From Allobosea lupini (GTDB taxonomy: Bacteria > Pseudomonadota > Alphaproteobacteria > Rhizobiales > Beijerinckiaceae), in contig NZ_FOAN01000014.1 of assembly GCF_900109525.1 (NCBI RefSeq), forward strand, positions 37,134 through 101,133: a DNA stretch of 64,000 bases, read 5' to 3'. The notes below the pieces were generated by a model. That model saw nothing but the letters and a program-made list of their open reading frames with translations. It was not told the origin of the DNA and searched no databases. The position numbers and the translations under genes were made by a program. This document shows positions 43,052 to 49,674 of the stretch, in pieces; positions within the stretch are counted from its first letter, which is position 1, and each line of letters starts with the position of its first letter.

Positions 43052-43747
43052 ATGCTGCCCATGGAAGGGCTCGCGATAATGCCGGCGTCATCTCCGCAGC
43101 GGATTGCGCTTTTCGGCGATCAGCCCATCATGCTTGCTGGCCTTAACGCACTTGTCGGAGCAGTCCCCGGTGCGACCATAATTGGCGTGCCATCGACGAT
43201 GTTTGATGCGGTCGAATTCATTCGCTCGCAGAACCCCGAAGTAGCCATCATCTCTATCGGTACGCTGAGGCCGGCCGGTCTTGCCTCCGTAAGGCGCATT
43301 CTGGGCGTGTCACCGCTCATTCTGATCTTGCTTGTCTGCGACGATCGCGATGCGAGCGCGATCAAGGCAGCATTTCAGCTCGGCATCGCAGGTTATCTGC
43401 TGAATGGCGCTTCCAACGACAGACTGCTGCAAGCCCTAAAGGCTGTTCGGGCCGGCGGGCTGTACCTCGATGGAGGCCTGGCGGTGTCGATGCGAGAATT
43501 AAGACGCCCCATAGGCAGCCTGGAAAGTCGCCTCGACAACCCGGATGACGCACTGAGCGAACGCGAAATACAGATTCTCCGACTCGTCGTCTCAAACAAT
43601 TCGAACAAGAGCATCGCACACCAGACCGGCTTGAGCGTCAGGTCAGTCGAAACCTATCGCTTCCGCGCCTGTAGGAAACTAGGTTTGTCTTCACGAGGAG
43701 ACATCATGCGATATGGCTCGGATCGTGGATGGACGCTTTTTGATTGA
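43052..43747 (+). CDS. LuxR/NarL-type regulator with degenerate receiver
   Basis: 231 residues. The N-terminal half has the receiver fold, but the phospho-acceptor Asp is missing (EVAIISIGTLRP where DVVLLD-xxMP is usual) and the conserved Lys is replaced (GYLLNGAS). Only one acidic residue remains in the first pocket (FGDQPIML). The C-terminal LuxR HTH is normal: LSEREIQILRLVVSNNSNKS and GLSVRSVETYRFR. It should bind DNA without phosphorylation control, perhaps responding to a ligand or partner. It lies at the right end of the island. Confidence 0.8.
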   Translation: MLPMEGLAIMPASSPQRIALFGDQPIMLAGLNALVGAVPGATIIGVPSTMFDAVEFIRSQNPEVAIISIGTLRPAGLASVRRILGVSPLILILLVCDDRDASAIKAAFQLGIAGYLLNGASNDRLLQALKAVRAGGLYLDGGLAVSMRELRRPIGSLESRLDNPDDALSEREIQILRLVVSNNSNKSIAHQTGLSVRSVETYRFRACRKLGLSSRGDIMRYGSDRGWTLFD

Positions 43748-43862
43748 CGTCCTGGGGCCTTGGTCGCCGCAGGCCAGATGACTGTCTTTCCGGCAGCTCC
43801 ATTTTATTGAGCATTGCGACATACTCGACGCGAGGCCGTTGGGTCCTCGTCACCGCCAAAAT

Positions 43863-43881
43863 CCGCGGTTACCTCGCGGTT
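43863..43881 (+). repeat. Right subterminal repeat, candidate integrase arm-type site
   Basis: ccgcggttacctcgcggtt, matching the copy at 26516-26534 in 18 of 19 positions and in the same orientation. It sits about 150 bases inside the right attachment repeat. Confidence 0.5.
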
Positions 43882-44030
43882 GCCGTCTCGTTGGTCCACG
43901 CTATTCCACCAGCGTCCGGCGGGCTCGCGCCAGTTCATCCAATGTAATCTGGAAGGGAGCGATGCGCGTGAATTCCAATTGACAGCCACAAACGCCAGTG
44001 GAACATCAGAACACTAAAGTAATTCACCTG

Positions 44031-44083
44031 CCGAGGTTGGTGTCGAGGATTCGAATCCCTTCGCCCGCTCCAGACAATCTCAA
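44031..44083 (+). repeat. Right attachment-site repeat (attR core), partial tRNA-Gly
   Basis: A copy of the 3' part of tRNA-Gly and 11 flanking bases, 50 of 53 identical to 26371-26423. The 5' half of the tRNA is absent, so it is not a tRNA gene. It represents the displaced original 3' end after integration. Confidence 0.88.
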
Positions 44084-44102
44084 TAGCGCCAGTTACTTGC
44101 CA

Positions 44103-44120
44103 GGGCCGCGAAAGCGGCCC
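44103..44120 (+). terminator. GAAA-loop hairpin, possible displaced tRNA-Gly terminator
   Basis: gggccgc (44103-44109), loop gaaa, gcggccc (44114-44120), a perfect 7-bp stem followed by ttcgctgtt. It sits 20 bases after the attR core, matching the place of the terminator after attL, so it may be the original tRNA terminator. Confidence 0.5.
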
Positions 44121-44205
44121 TTCGCTGTTGAGCAAGCGCTGCTGCCACTATGCTACCTCGATTGAGCATAGCACCGTGCCGCCGCCTTCCGGCTCCTTTG
44201 TCGAT

Positions 44206-44304
44206 TCAGGCCTCTGCATTCATCGCGTCCCGTTTCGGCGCGACGCCGAAGGTGCGGGAATACTCCCGGCTGAACTGGGACGGGCTCTACCCGAGACGTT
44301 TCCT
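44206..44304 (-). pseudogene. AraC-family regulator, C-terminal remnant
   Basis: On the minus strand one frame reads RKRLG, a TAG stop, then SPSQFSREYSRTFGVAPKRD and AMNAEA before TGA at 44206. SPSQFSREYSRTFGVAPKRD is the typical end of an AraC HTH domain. The upstream sequence does not continue the gene, so only the tail is left. It lies just outside the island on the chromosome side. Confidence 0.7.
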
Positions 44305-44564
44305 CGGTCAAGCAGTGCTGATCGAGCGATTCGGAAAGCCTGCCCATAGCGGCATTTTGGACGCCCTATTCTGGCGATTTCCGACCACGACCGTCTCGAT
44401 GTGGCAATTCGTCGGCCGTGGCGGCTTAATCGTCGTTGATTTCCGGCCCGGGAAGCGGACGTCACCGGCTCGGGTCCGCTGAGCGTTTCTGACCCATGGC
44501 GATGTGGGCGGCCGACCCGAGCAAAATGAAGTCGGCTCGACGCTGCTGACTTGTCCCGTCCTGA

Positions 44565-45335
44565 ATGAATGCCGATCTCCTGGCGATGATTCACGAACGC
44601 ATCAGGGTGATCGACCTGGAGACTGCGGGAGGCGGCCCGCAAGACGTCTGCGAGATCGGATGGCAGGATGTCGTGCGTGACGCCGGTGGCCGTTGGCTCA
44701 TCAACGAGGAGCGTGGTTCGCTCTTCGTCGATCCCGGGCGTGCGATCTCGGCTGACACCATGGCCGTCCATCACATCCGCGATATCGACGTGGTGGGCGC
44801 GCCATTCTGGAAGCAGATCGCGCCGTCCGTGCTGCGCCCTGAAGGCGGCGTGGTCGCGCTCGCGGCCCATCGGGCCGGCTTCGAGATGCGCTACTGCTCC
44901 GCCTCGCTGACCGGAGGCGCACGCTGGATTTGTACCTGGAAATGCGCGCTGCGGCTGTGGCCACATCTTCCGCGCTTCTCGAACCAGATGCTGCGCTATC
45001 AGCGCATGCCGGAGGGGCTGATCCACGAACTCGGTCTTCCGGCCCATCGGGCGATGCCTGACGCCTATGTCACCGCCCATCACCTGCGCGACATGCTCAA
45101 TGAGGTATCGCTCGACCAACTGCTGCTCTGGAGTAGCGAACCCGGGCTTCTGCCGCGCGTGCCTTCCGGCCCGGCCCGCGGCAAGAGCTGGGATCAGGCC
45201 CCCGAGGCGGCATTGCGCAACTTGGCGCTGGATCGCGACATTGATATCCGTTTTAGCGCCGAGACGGAGTTGAGGCGGCGAGGAGAGCTGCTGGGCCCGG
45301 AGCCATTGACACCCGTCCAGCCGAGCCTGCTGTGA
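44565..45335 (+). CDS. DnaQ-like 3'-5' exonuclease
   Basis: 256 residues. Exo I is in IRVIDLETAGGG (Asp, Glu), Exo III in LPAHRAMPDAYVTAHHL (His and Asp, DEDDh type). Exo II reads ALAAHRAGFEMRY, with Glu where the second-motif Asp is normally found. From about 200 a C-terminal extension ends GPEPLTPVQPSLL. It should trim DNA or RNA 3' ends. A start at 44586 is possible. The downstream gene is 22 bases away and may be a partner. Confidence 0.75.
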   Translation: MNADLLAMIHERIRVIDLETAGGGPQDVCEIGWQDVVRDAGGRWLINEERGSLFVDPGRAISADTMAVHHIRDIDVVGAPFWKQIAPSVLRPEGGVVALAAHRAGFEMRYCSASLTGGARWICTWKCALRLWPHLPRFSNQMLRYQRMPEGLIHELGLPAHRAMPDAYVTAHHLRDMLNEVSLDQLLLWSSEPGLLPRVPSGPARGKSWDQAPEAALRNLALDRDIDIRFSAETELRRRGELLGPEPLTPVQPSLL

Positions 45336-45356
45336 TCGCACGTCCGGAGGGAATGC

Positions 45357-46058
45357 GTGCGAGGAGGCCAACTGGAACGTCGTTGTGCTCCAGCGGTTGA
45401 CAGGCCAGCCACGAAGGCAGACTTCGGGTACGGATTCTCGGGCATGACATCGGCTTCATCCCCATCGGTCGCGGAATGGCCGCTTCCTTCATCGACGACG
45501 CTTGGCTCCTCGGTCAGGATGAAGGGGATCGAACGCGAGCTGCGCCGTCGTCTTCCTTGGACCATGCGGAAGCACCTCACTGTCGATGCTGGGCTCGTCA
45601 TCCTTTCGGTGCCTGACGCGGAGCACTTCGCTGCGCTCGCCAGCCGTATCGGCGATGCGCTCGAAAGCATCAGCGAATTGCCCATGCTTCCGAGCGAGAT
45701 CGAGGATGTCCTCGGGATCTCCTCGCGCGAGCGTCACAAGTGGCTGGAGGACGGTCGCCTGCGAAGTGTTGGGACGCGTACCGTGAAGCTCCGCGGACGC
45801 GCCCGCACTGTGACCTTTCACGTCTTCGACCCACGACACATCGAGACAATCCTCGACGGCGACCTGCCCACAATCTGGCGGGAGGAGGATGCGATCCGGA
45901 GCGCCGAGAATCGTCGGCGGGCTGCGGCGAAGGCAGCCCTCGCCCGGAAGCGGAAGGCCGCATCCGGTCCTGGCGGAACCGAGCGGGAGGCCGCCGAGGA
46001 GGCGTCGCCAAGCCTCGCAGGCTGGGACGAATTCGACGCCGACGGGCTGCTTCGGTGA
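45357..46058 (+). CDS. Unknown protein with possible MerR-like HTH
   Basis: Up to 233 residues. GTG 45357 follows CGGAGGGA; ATG 45444 or 45519 would shorten a poorly conserved-looking N-terminus. The core has MLPSEIEDVLGISSRERHKW then LEDGRLRSVGTRTVKLRGRA, which looks like a winged HTH recognising DNA, followed by TFHVFDPRHIETIL and a long basic helix (ENRRRAAAKAALARKRKAAS). It probably forms an operon with the exonuclease. Function unknown. Confidence 0.6.
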   Translation: MRGGQLERRCAPAVDRPATKADFGYGFSGMTSASSPSVAEWPLPSSTTLGSSVRMKGIERELRRRLPWTMRKHLTVDAGLVILSVPDAEHFAALASRIGDALESISELPMLPSEIEDVLGISSRERHKWLEDGRLRSVGTRTVKLRGRARTVTFHVFDPRHIETILDGDLPTIWREEDAIRSAENRRRAAAKAALARKRKAASGPGGTEREAAEEASPSLAGWDEFDADGLLR

Positions 46059-46217
46059 TTTGGGGCAAGGCTGCAAGCGGTCGGTGGGACGCACAGTTCG
46101 TACTGGCGCCACTTGCGTGCAGTGAGCCTTGGCCGGAAACCAGATGGTCAACTACCCGTCTGGCTGCAGCGGCGGGCTGCATCGTCGTCTCCAAAGCTGC
46201 CCGCTTGCCCCCGACTG

Positions 46218-46967
46218 TCAAAAGACCCGGCGTTCCTTGCGGATCGAGCCGTCGCGATGAACGTCAAGCTCGACCTTCTCGCCGCGCGAGTTGGTCGCCG
46301 AGACGACCATGTGCTTCTTCTCGGGGCGCATCTGACCGGCATAGGTGAAGCCTGCCTTCTCGATCAGTGTCTTGATCGCGCCCTCGTCGCGCACCAACGT
46401 CGTGTCTTCCTGCTTCCTGATGCGGCCGTCGAACTCGACATGGAGCTCATAGCTGCGACCGTCCGCTGCAACAGCCGCGACCTCGGCGTGATGCTTCTTG
46501 ACGTCGATCACGCGGGCATCGCGGAAGCCGGCCGTGGTCACGGCCTGTATGACGGTGTCCGCTCGATAGGCCGCGTCGGCTCCGCGGCGGCCGCCGGGGC
46601 GCTCGCCCGGTCCGGCATCGGGCCCGCGGCCGAGTTCGATGCGCGGACCGCCCGCTTTCGCGATTGCCGAGGCATGGACGAAACCGTCGCGTTGCATGCC
46701 GTCGACGACGACCTTGTCGCCCGGCGCGAGCGGTGCGCGCACGCGCCCCTCGGGGCCGGTCTCGACGAGCGTTCGTCCGGCAGGCCCCTCGACGATGACC
46801 TTGTTGCCGAAGACCTCGCGAACCTCACCCTCCAGACGCACCATGCCGAAACTCTGGGTCGAAGACGGCGGGGCCGGCCGGCCGACGGCGGAAACGATGC
46901 CCGACAGGCTCGCTACAACGGCGGCCGGCGCCAGGATGGCGAGAGGAAGATATGATTTCAGGGACAT
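46218..46967 (-). CDS. Secreted protein with two PepSY-like repeats
   Basis: 249 residues. A signal/anchor segment (YLPLAILAPAAVVASLSGIV) is followed by a small barrel (VRLEGEVREVFGNKVIVEGP) and a Gly/Pro-rich linker. Two related C-terminal modules then follow: IQAVTTAGFRDARVIDVKKH ending YELHVEFDGRIRKQ, and IKTLIEKAGFTYAGQMRPEK ending VELDVHRDGSIRKE. Both look like PepSY domains, which bind peptides or inhibit peptidases. It is divergent from a second PepSY gene and the two-component genes, and probably under their control. Confidence 0.7.
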   Translation of the reverse strand: MSLKSYLPLAILAPAAVVASLSGIVSAVGRPAPPSSTQSFGMVRLEGEVREVFGNKVIVEGPAGRTLVETGPEGRVRAPLAPGDKVVVDGMQRDGFVHASAIAKAGGPRIELGRGPDAGPGERPGGRRGADAAYRADTVIQAVTTAGFRDARVIDVKKHHAEVAAVAADGRSYELHVEFDGRIRKQEDTTLVRDEGAIKTLIEKAGFTYAGQMRPEKKHMVVSATNSRGEKVELDVHRDGSIRKERRVF

Positions 46968-46998
46968 CAGCGAAACTCCTGTTGCGATGAAGCGTATC

Positions 46999-47052
46999 CT
47001 GAACCGACATCGCCATCACCAGCCTGAACCTTTCCGTTCAGTTTCGGTTCAG
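46999..47052. promoter_or_regulatory. Response-regulator box between divergent PepSY genes
   Basis: GTTCAG (47036-47041), five bases, GTTCAG (47047-47052): a 6-5-6 direct repeat typical for OmpR/PhoP-family regulators. Inverted copies CTGAAC occur at 46999-47004 and 47024-47029, facing the gene at 46218-46967. The site lies 22 bases before the start at 47075, well placed for autoregulation by the response regulator encoded downstream. Confidence 0.7.
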
Positions 47053-47074
47053 GCGGCTCCGATAGGCCACCACG

Positions 47075-47413
47075 ATGAGAACGCTGATCGCCCTCGCGCT
47101 TCTAGCCTGCCTATGCGGTATCGGCGCGGCCGGCGCGGCACCGTCCGGCAAGATCGACCAGGCGCGGATCGGTGAAGCCCGGGCGGCCGCAGTGGCGCAG
47201 GAGCGCGTCATGGGCGAGGTCATCGATGTCGAGCTCGACGACGCCGAAGACGATGAACCCGGAGATGAAGTCTACGAGGTCAGGCTGCTCACTCCTGCTG
47301 GGGATGTGATCAGCGTGCGGATCGCTGCGATCGACGGTCGATATCTCAGCGCCGAGGGGCCCGATCTTGCCCGTGCGCTGCGTGGCTCTGCGACAAAGCG
47401 GCCGGCGCCATGA
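47075..47413 (+). CDS. Small secreted PepSY-domain protein
   Basis: 112 residues. Signal peptide MRTLIALALLACLCGIGAAG to AAP, then one PepSY-like module: EVIDVELDDAEDDEPGDEVY, EVRLLTPAGDVISVRIAAID. The acidic loop may bind a cation. Its stop overlaps the response-regulator start by 4 bases. PepSY proteins of this kind are often output or accessory proteins of PhoPQ-like systems. Confidence 0.8.
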   Translation: MRTLIALALLACLCGIGAAGAAPSGKIDQARIGEARAAAVAQERVMGEVIDVELDDAEDDEPGDEVYEVRLLTPAGDVISVRIAAIDGRYLSAEGPDLARALRGSATKRPAP

Positions 47414-48072
47414 AGCTTCTGGTGATCGAGGACGATCCGGCCCTGTCGCGCTCGCTGTGCGACGCTTTGCGGGCGGAGGGCTGCGCCGTCGATCTTGCCA
47501 GGGACGGCGAAGACGGGCTGCATCTGGGCTCGACCGAAACCTATGATGCCGCGCTCGTGGATCTCGGCCTGCCCAAGGTGGATGGCCTGCGGATCATCGC
47601 CGAATGGCGCCGCAGCCAGCGGCAGCTGCCGATCCTCGTGCTGACGGCCCGCGACGACTGGACCAGCAAGGTCGAGGGTTTCAAGGCCGGCGCCGATGAT
47701 TACCTCGTCAAGCCGGTGCGGGTCGAAGAGGTGATCATGCGGCTGCGTGCCCTGGTGCGGCGCGCCGCGGGGCACGCCAATCCCGAGATCGTTTGCGGGC
47801 CCCTGCGCTTCAACGCGCAGATCGCGACCTTCACCTTCGAGGGGCTGCCGCTCAAGCTGACAGCTCTGGAATGGCGCGTCCTCTCGACGTTGATCCTGCG
47901 TAAAGGCTTGACGGTGCAGCGCGGGGAGCTGTTCGAGCGGGTTTATGAGGGCGACGCCCAAACCGATTCCAACTCCCTCGAGGTCATCGTCGCGCGGCTG
48001 CGCAAGAAGATCGGCGCCGGGCGGATCGAGACGGCCCGAGGTCTCGGCTACCGGCTGGTCTGCGATGGCTGA
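47410..48072 (+). CDS. OmpR-family response regulator (PhoP-like)
   Basis: 220 residues. The receiver domain is intact: acidic pocket in LLVIEDDPALSR, phospho-acceptor Asp in AALVDLGLPKVDG (about residue 51), and Lys in DDYLVKPVRVEE. The winged-helix DNA-binding domain is recognised by TALEWRVLSTLILRKG and DSNSLEVIVARLRKKIG. It overlaps the histidine kinase gene by 8 bases. It should bind the GTTCAG repeats upstream of 47075. Confidence 0.9.
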   Translation: MKLLVIEDDPALSRSLCDALRAEGCAVDLARDGEDGLHLGSTETYDAALVDLGLPKVDGLRIIAEWRRSQRQLPILVLTARDDWTSKVEGFKAGADDYLVKPVRVEEVIMRLRALVRRAAGHANPEIVCGPLRFNAQIATFTFEGLPLKLTALEWRVLSTLILRKGLTVQRGELFERVYEGDAQTDSNSLEVIVARLRKKIGAGRIETARGLGYRLVCDG

Positions 48073-49375
48073 TCGGCGCCGTCCTTCGCTTGCGCGTCGG
48101 CTCTGGCTGGCTGCGGTCATCTTCGTCCTGATCGCTCTCCTGATCGCTGGCGTGGTGATCGACCGCACTCTCGACCGGTTCACGGCCCTGCAGATCGACC
48201 AACGCCTCGATGCGCAGTTGCTGGCACTCGCCTCGGCGCTCACCGTCGGCTCGGACGGCGCGGTCCGGCTGCGGCGCGATCTCGATCTGCCGCCCTACGA
48301 CCGGGCCTTGTCGGGCTGGTACTGGCAGGTGACGGGAGGCGATGCACTGCTGCGCTCGCGCTCGCTCGGTGACGCGACACTGGCTCTGACGGAGCCGGTC
48401 AAGGGGCCGCGCCAAGAGCCGCTGCATTTGCGCCACCGGACCGTTCGGCTCGCGAGCGGCTCCGAGCCCTTCGAACTCGTCGCGGCAGCGCCGCGCGAAG
48501 CGCTCAGCGCGCCGATCCGTACCGCACGGAGGACGCTGGCCATCACGCTGGGCGCCCTCGCGCTCGCGCTGATGGGCGCGGTCACGGCTCAGGTCTTCCT
48601 CGTCCTGCTGCCGCTGCGGCGCCTATCGCGCGCGCTGGCGGACGTGCGCGCCGGCCGCACGCGCAGTGTCCCGGAGAGCCAGCCGGCCGAAGTGGCCGAC
48701 CTGGTCGTCGAACTCAATGCGTTGCTTGCTCAAAATGCCGACCAGGCCGAGCGTGCACGAAGTCATATCGGCAATCTCGCCCATGGCCTGAAGACGCCCT
48801 TGGCGACGCTCGCGGCGGAGCTCAGGCCCGGACACGATGTCGATCGCGAAGCTTTGCGCGCGCTGGTCGAGGGTATGGACAGGCGCATCGCCCATCATCT
48901 GCGTCGTGCCCGCTCCGCTGCGCTGCTCGGCGGGCGACATTTCCGGACCCGGCTCGCCCCCCAGATCGACGATCTCGTTCTGGCGCTGTCCAAGATCCAC
49001 GTCGATCGCAGCCTGCGCTTCAGCGTCTCGATACCGGGCGACATCGAGCTGGCCTGCGACGTCAACGACGTCAACGAGATGTGCGGCAACCTCCTCGACA
49101 ACGCCTGCAAATGGGCGGCGTCGGAAGTCGCGATCAGCGCCGAGCGCCTTCAACACAGCGTCGTCATAAGTGTTCGGGACGACGGCGTAGGCATCAGCGC
49201 GAACGCGGCGGAGATTGCCCTAAGCCGCGGCGGGCGGCTCGATGAGGTCACGCCAGGAACAGGATTTGGTCTCCCGATCACGCGAGAGATCGCGGCCCTT
49301 TACGGAGGTGACGTCAGCTTGAACCAGCTGCAGCCGGGTCTGCTTGTCAAACTGACCCTCCCAAGCGCCGATTAG
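48065..49375 (+). CDS. Sensor histidine kinase (PhoQ-like)
   Basis: 436 residues. The first membrane helix is LWLAAVIFVLIALLIAGVVI, then a periplasmic sensor of about 125 residues, and the second helix LAITLGALALALMGAVTAQV. The H-box is HIGNLAHGLKTPLATL, with the phosphorylated His; the ATP-binding domain has MCGNLLDNACKWA (N box), VRDDGVGI (G1) and GTGFGLPITREI (G2). The ATG at 48065 lies inside the last codons of the regulator gene. The signal is unknown; divalent cations or peptides are likely given the PepSY proteins. Confidence 0.88.
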   Translation: MADRRRPSLARRLWLAAVIFVLIALLIAGVVIDRTLDRFTALQIDQRLDAQLLALASALTVGSDGAVRLRRDLDLPPYDRALSGWYWQVTGGDALLRSRSLGDATLALTEPVKGPRQEPLHLRHRTVRLASGSEPFELVAAAPREALSAPIRTARRTLAITLGALALALMGAVTAQVFLVLLPLRRLSRALADVRAGRTRSVPESQPAEVADLVVELNALLAQNADQAERARSHIGNLAHGLKTPLATLAAELRPGHDVDREALRALVEGMDRRIAHHLRRARSAALLGGRHFRTRLAPQIDDLVLALSKIHVDRSLRFSVSIPGDIELACDVNDVNEMCGNLLDNACKWAASEVAISAERLQHSVVISVRDDGVGISANAAEIALSRGGRLDEVTPGTGFGLPITREIAALYGGDVSLNQLQPGLLVKLTLPSAD

Positions 49376-49674
49376 CGAAAATTCCGCCACAACTCGGTAT
49401 CCTGGGCGCGGCCTTGCTGCCGGTGATGCGCCAATAGCTGGCTCTGCTGCGCTGCCGGAAGCCGGACGTTCGAGGAGCGAAATTGCCCTACAGCCGATAC
49501 ATCCCAAGCGACGATTGGGCCCTCTGAGCTCTCATTTCCCGTTTCCGCCTGCAATCGAGAAACCAAGCTGCTGCATTCGGTGTTGCGGGCGTACCGGCTG
49601 GAATTCAGCTCTCGGTATACGCTGACTGTCATGTCTTGTTCGAGGATCCCGCGCTTCACATGCACCATCGGCAT
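49372..49674 (-). CDS. Small hypothetical protein coupled to MscS gene
   Basis: 100 residues. ATG 49674 shares a base with the stop of the MscS-like gene (TAATG), which suggests coupled translation. The sequence MVHVKRGILEQDMTVSVYRE to AQDTELWRNFR is polar, without membrane segments or known motifs. Its stop overlaps the convergent histidine kinase stop. It would be the last gene of an eight-gene run. Confidence 0.5.
   Translation of the reverse strand: MPMVHVKRGILEQDMTVSVYRELNSSRYARNTECSSLVSRLQAETGNESSEGPIVAWDVSAVGQFRSSNVRLPAAQQSQLLAHHRQQGRAQDTELWRNFR

Larger units (their letters stand above)
26424..44083. mobile_element. Decayed integrative genomic island in tRNA-Gly
   Basis: About 17.7 kb bounded by the direct tRNA-Gly repeats, with 19-bp subterminal repeats just inside each end. 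Contents are an IS5-type element, an AT-rich segment with a secreted protein, a broken AlpA-like excisionase-type gene, a carbohydrate-enzyme cluster, many small proteins, a DUF892 protein, a hemolysin-III-like protein and a LuxR regulator. No tyrosine recombinase, relaxase or replication gene is visible, so the element seems unable to move on its own. The boundaries are seen directly; the mobile history is inference. Confidence 0.78.

Noticed and set aside
43935..44135. Minus-strand open frame containing WSGRRDSNPRHQP
   Set aside because: GRRDSNPR is the well-known false translation of a tRNA 3' half read backwards; here it comes from the attR copy of tRNA-Gly.
44150..44482. Plus-strand open frame of 110 residues
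   Set aside because: It is antisense to the AraC remnant and has no ribosome-binding site or recognisable product.
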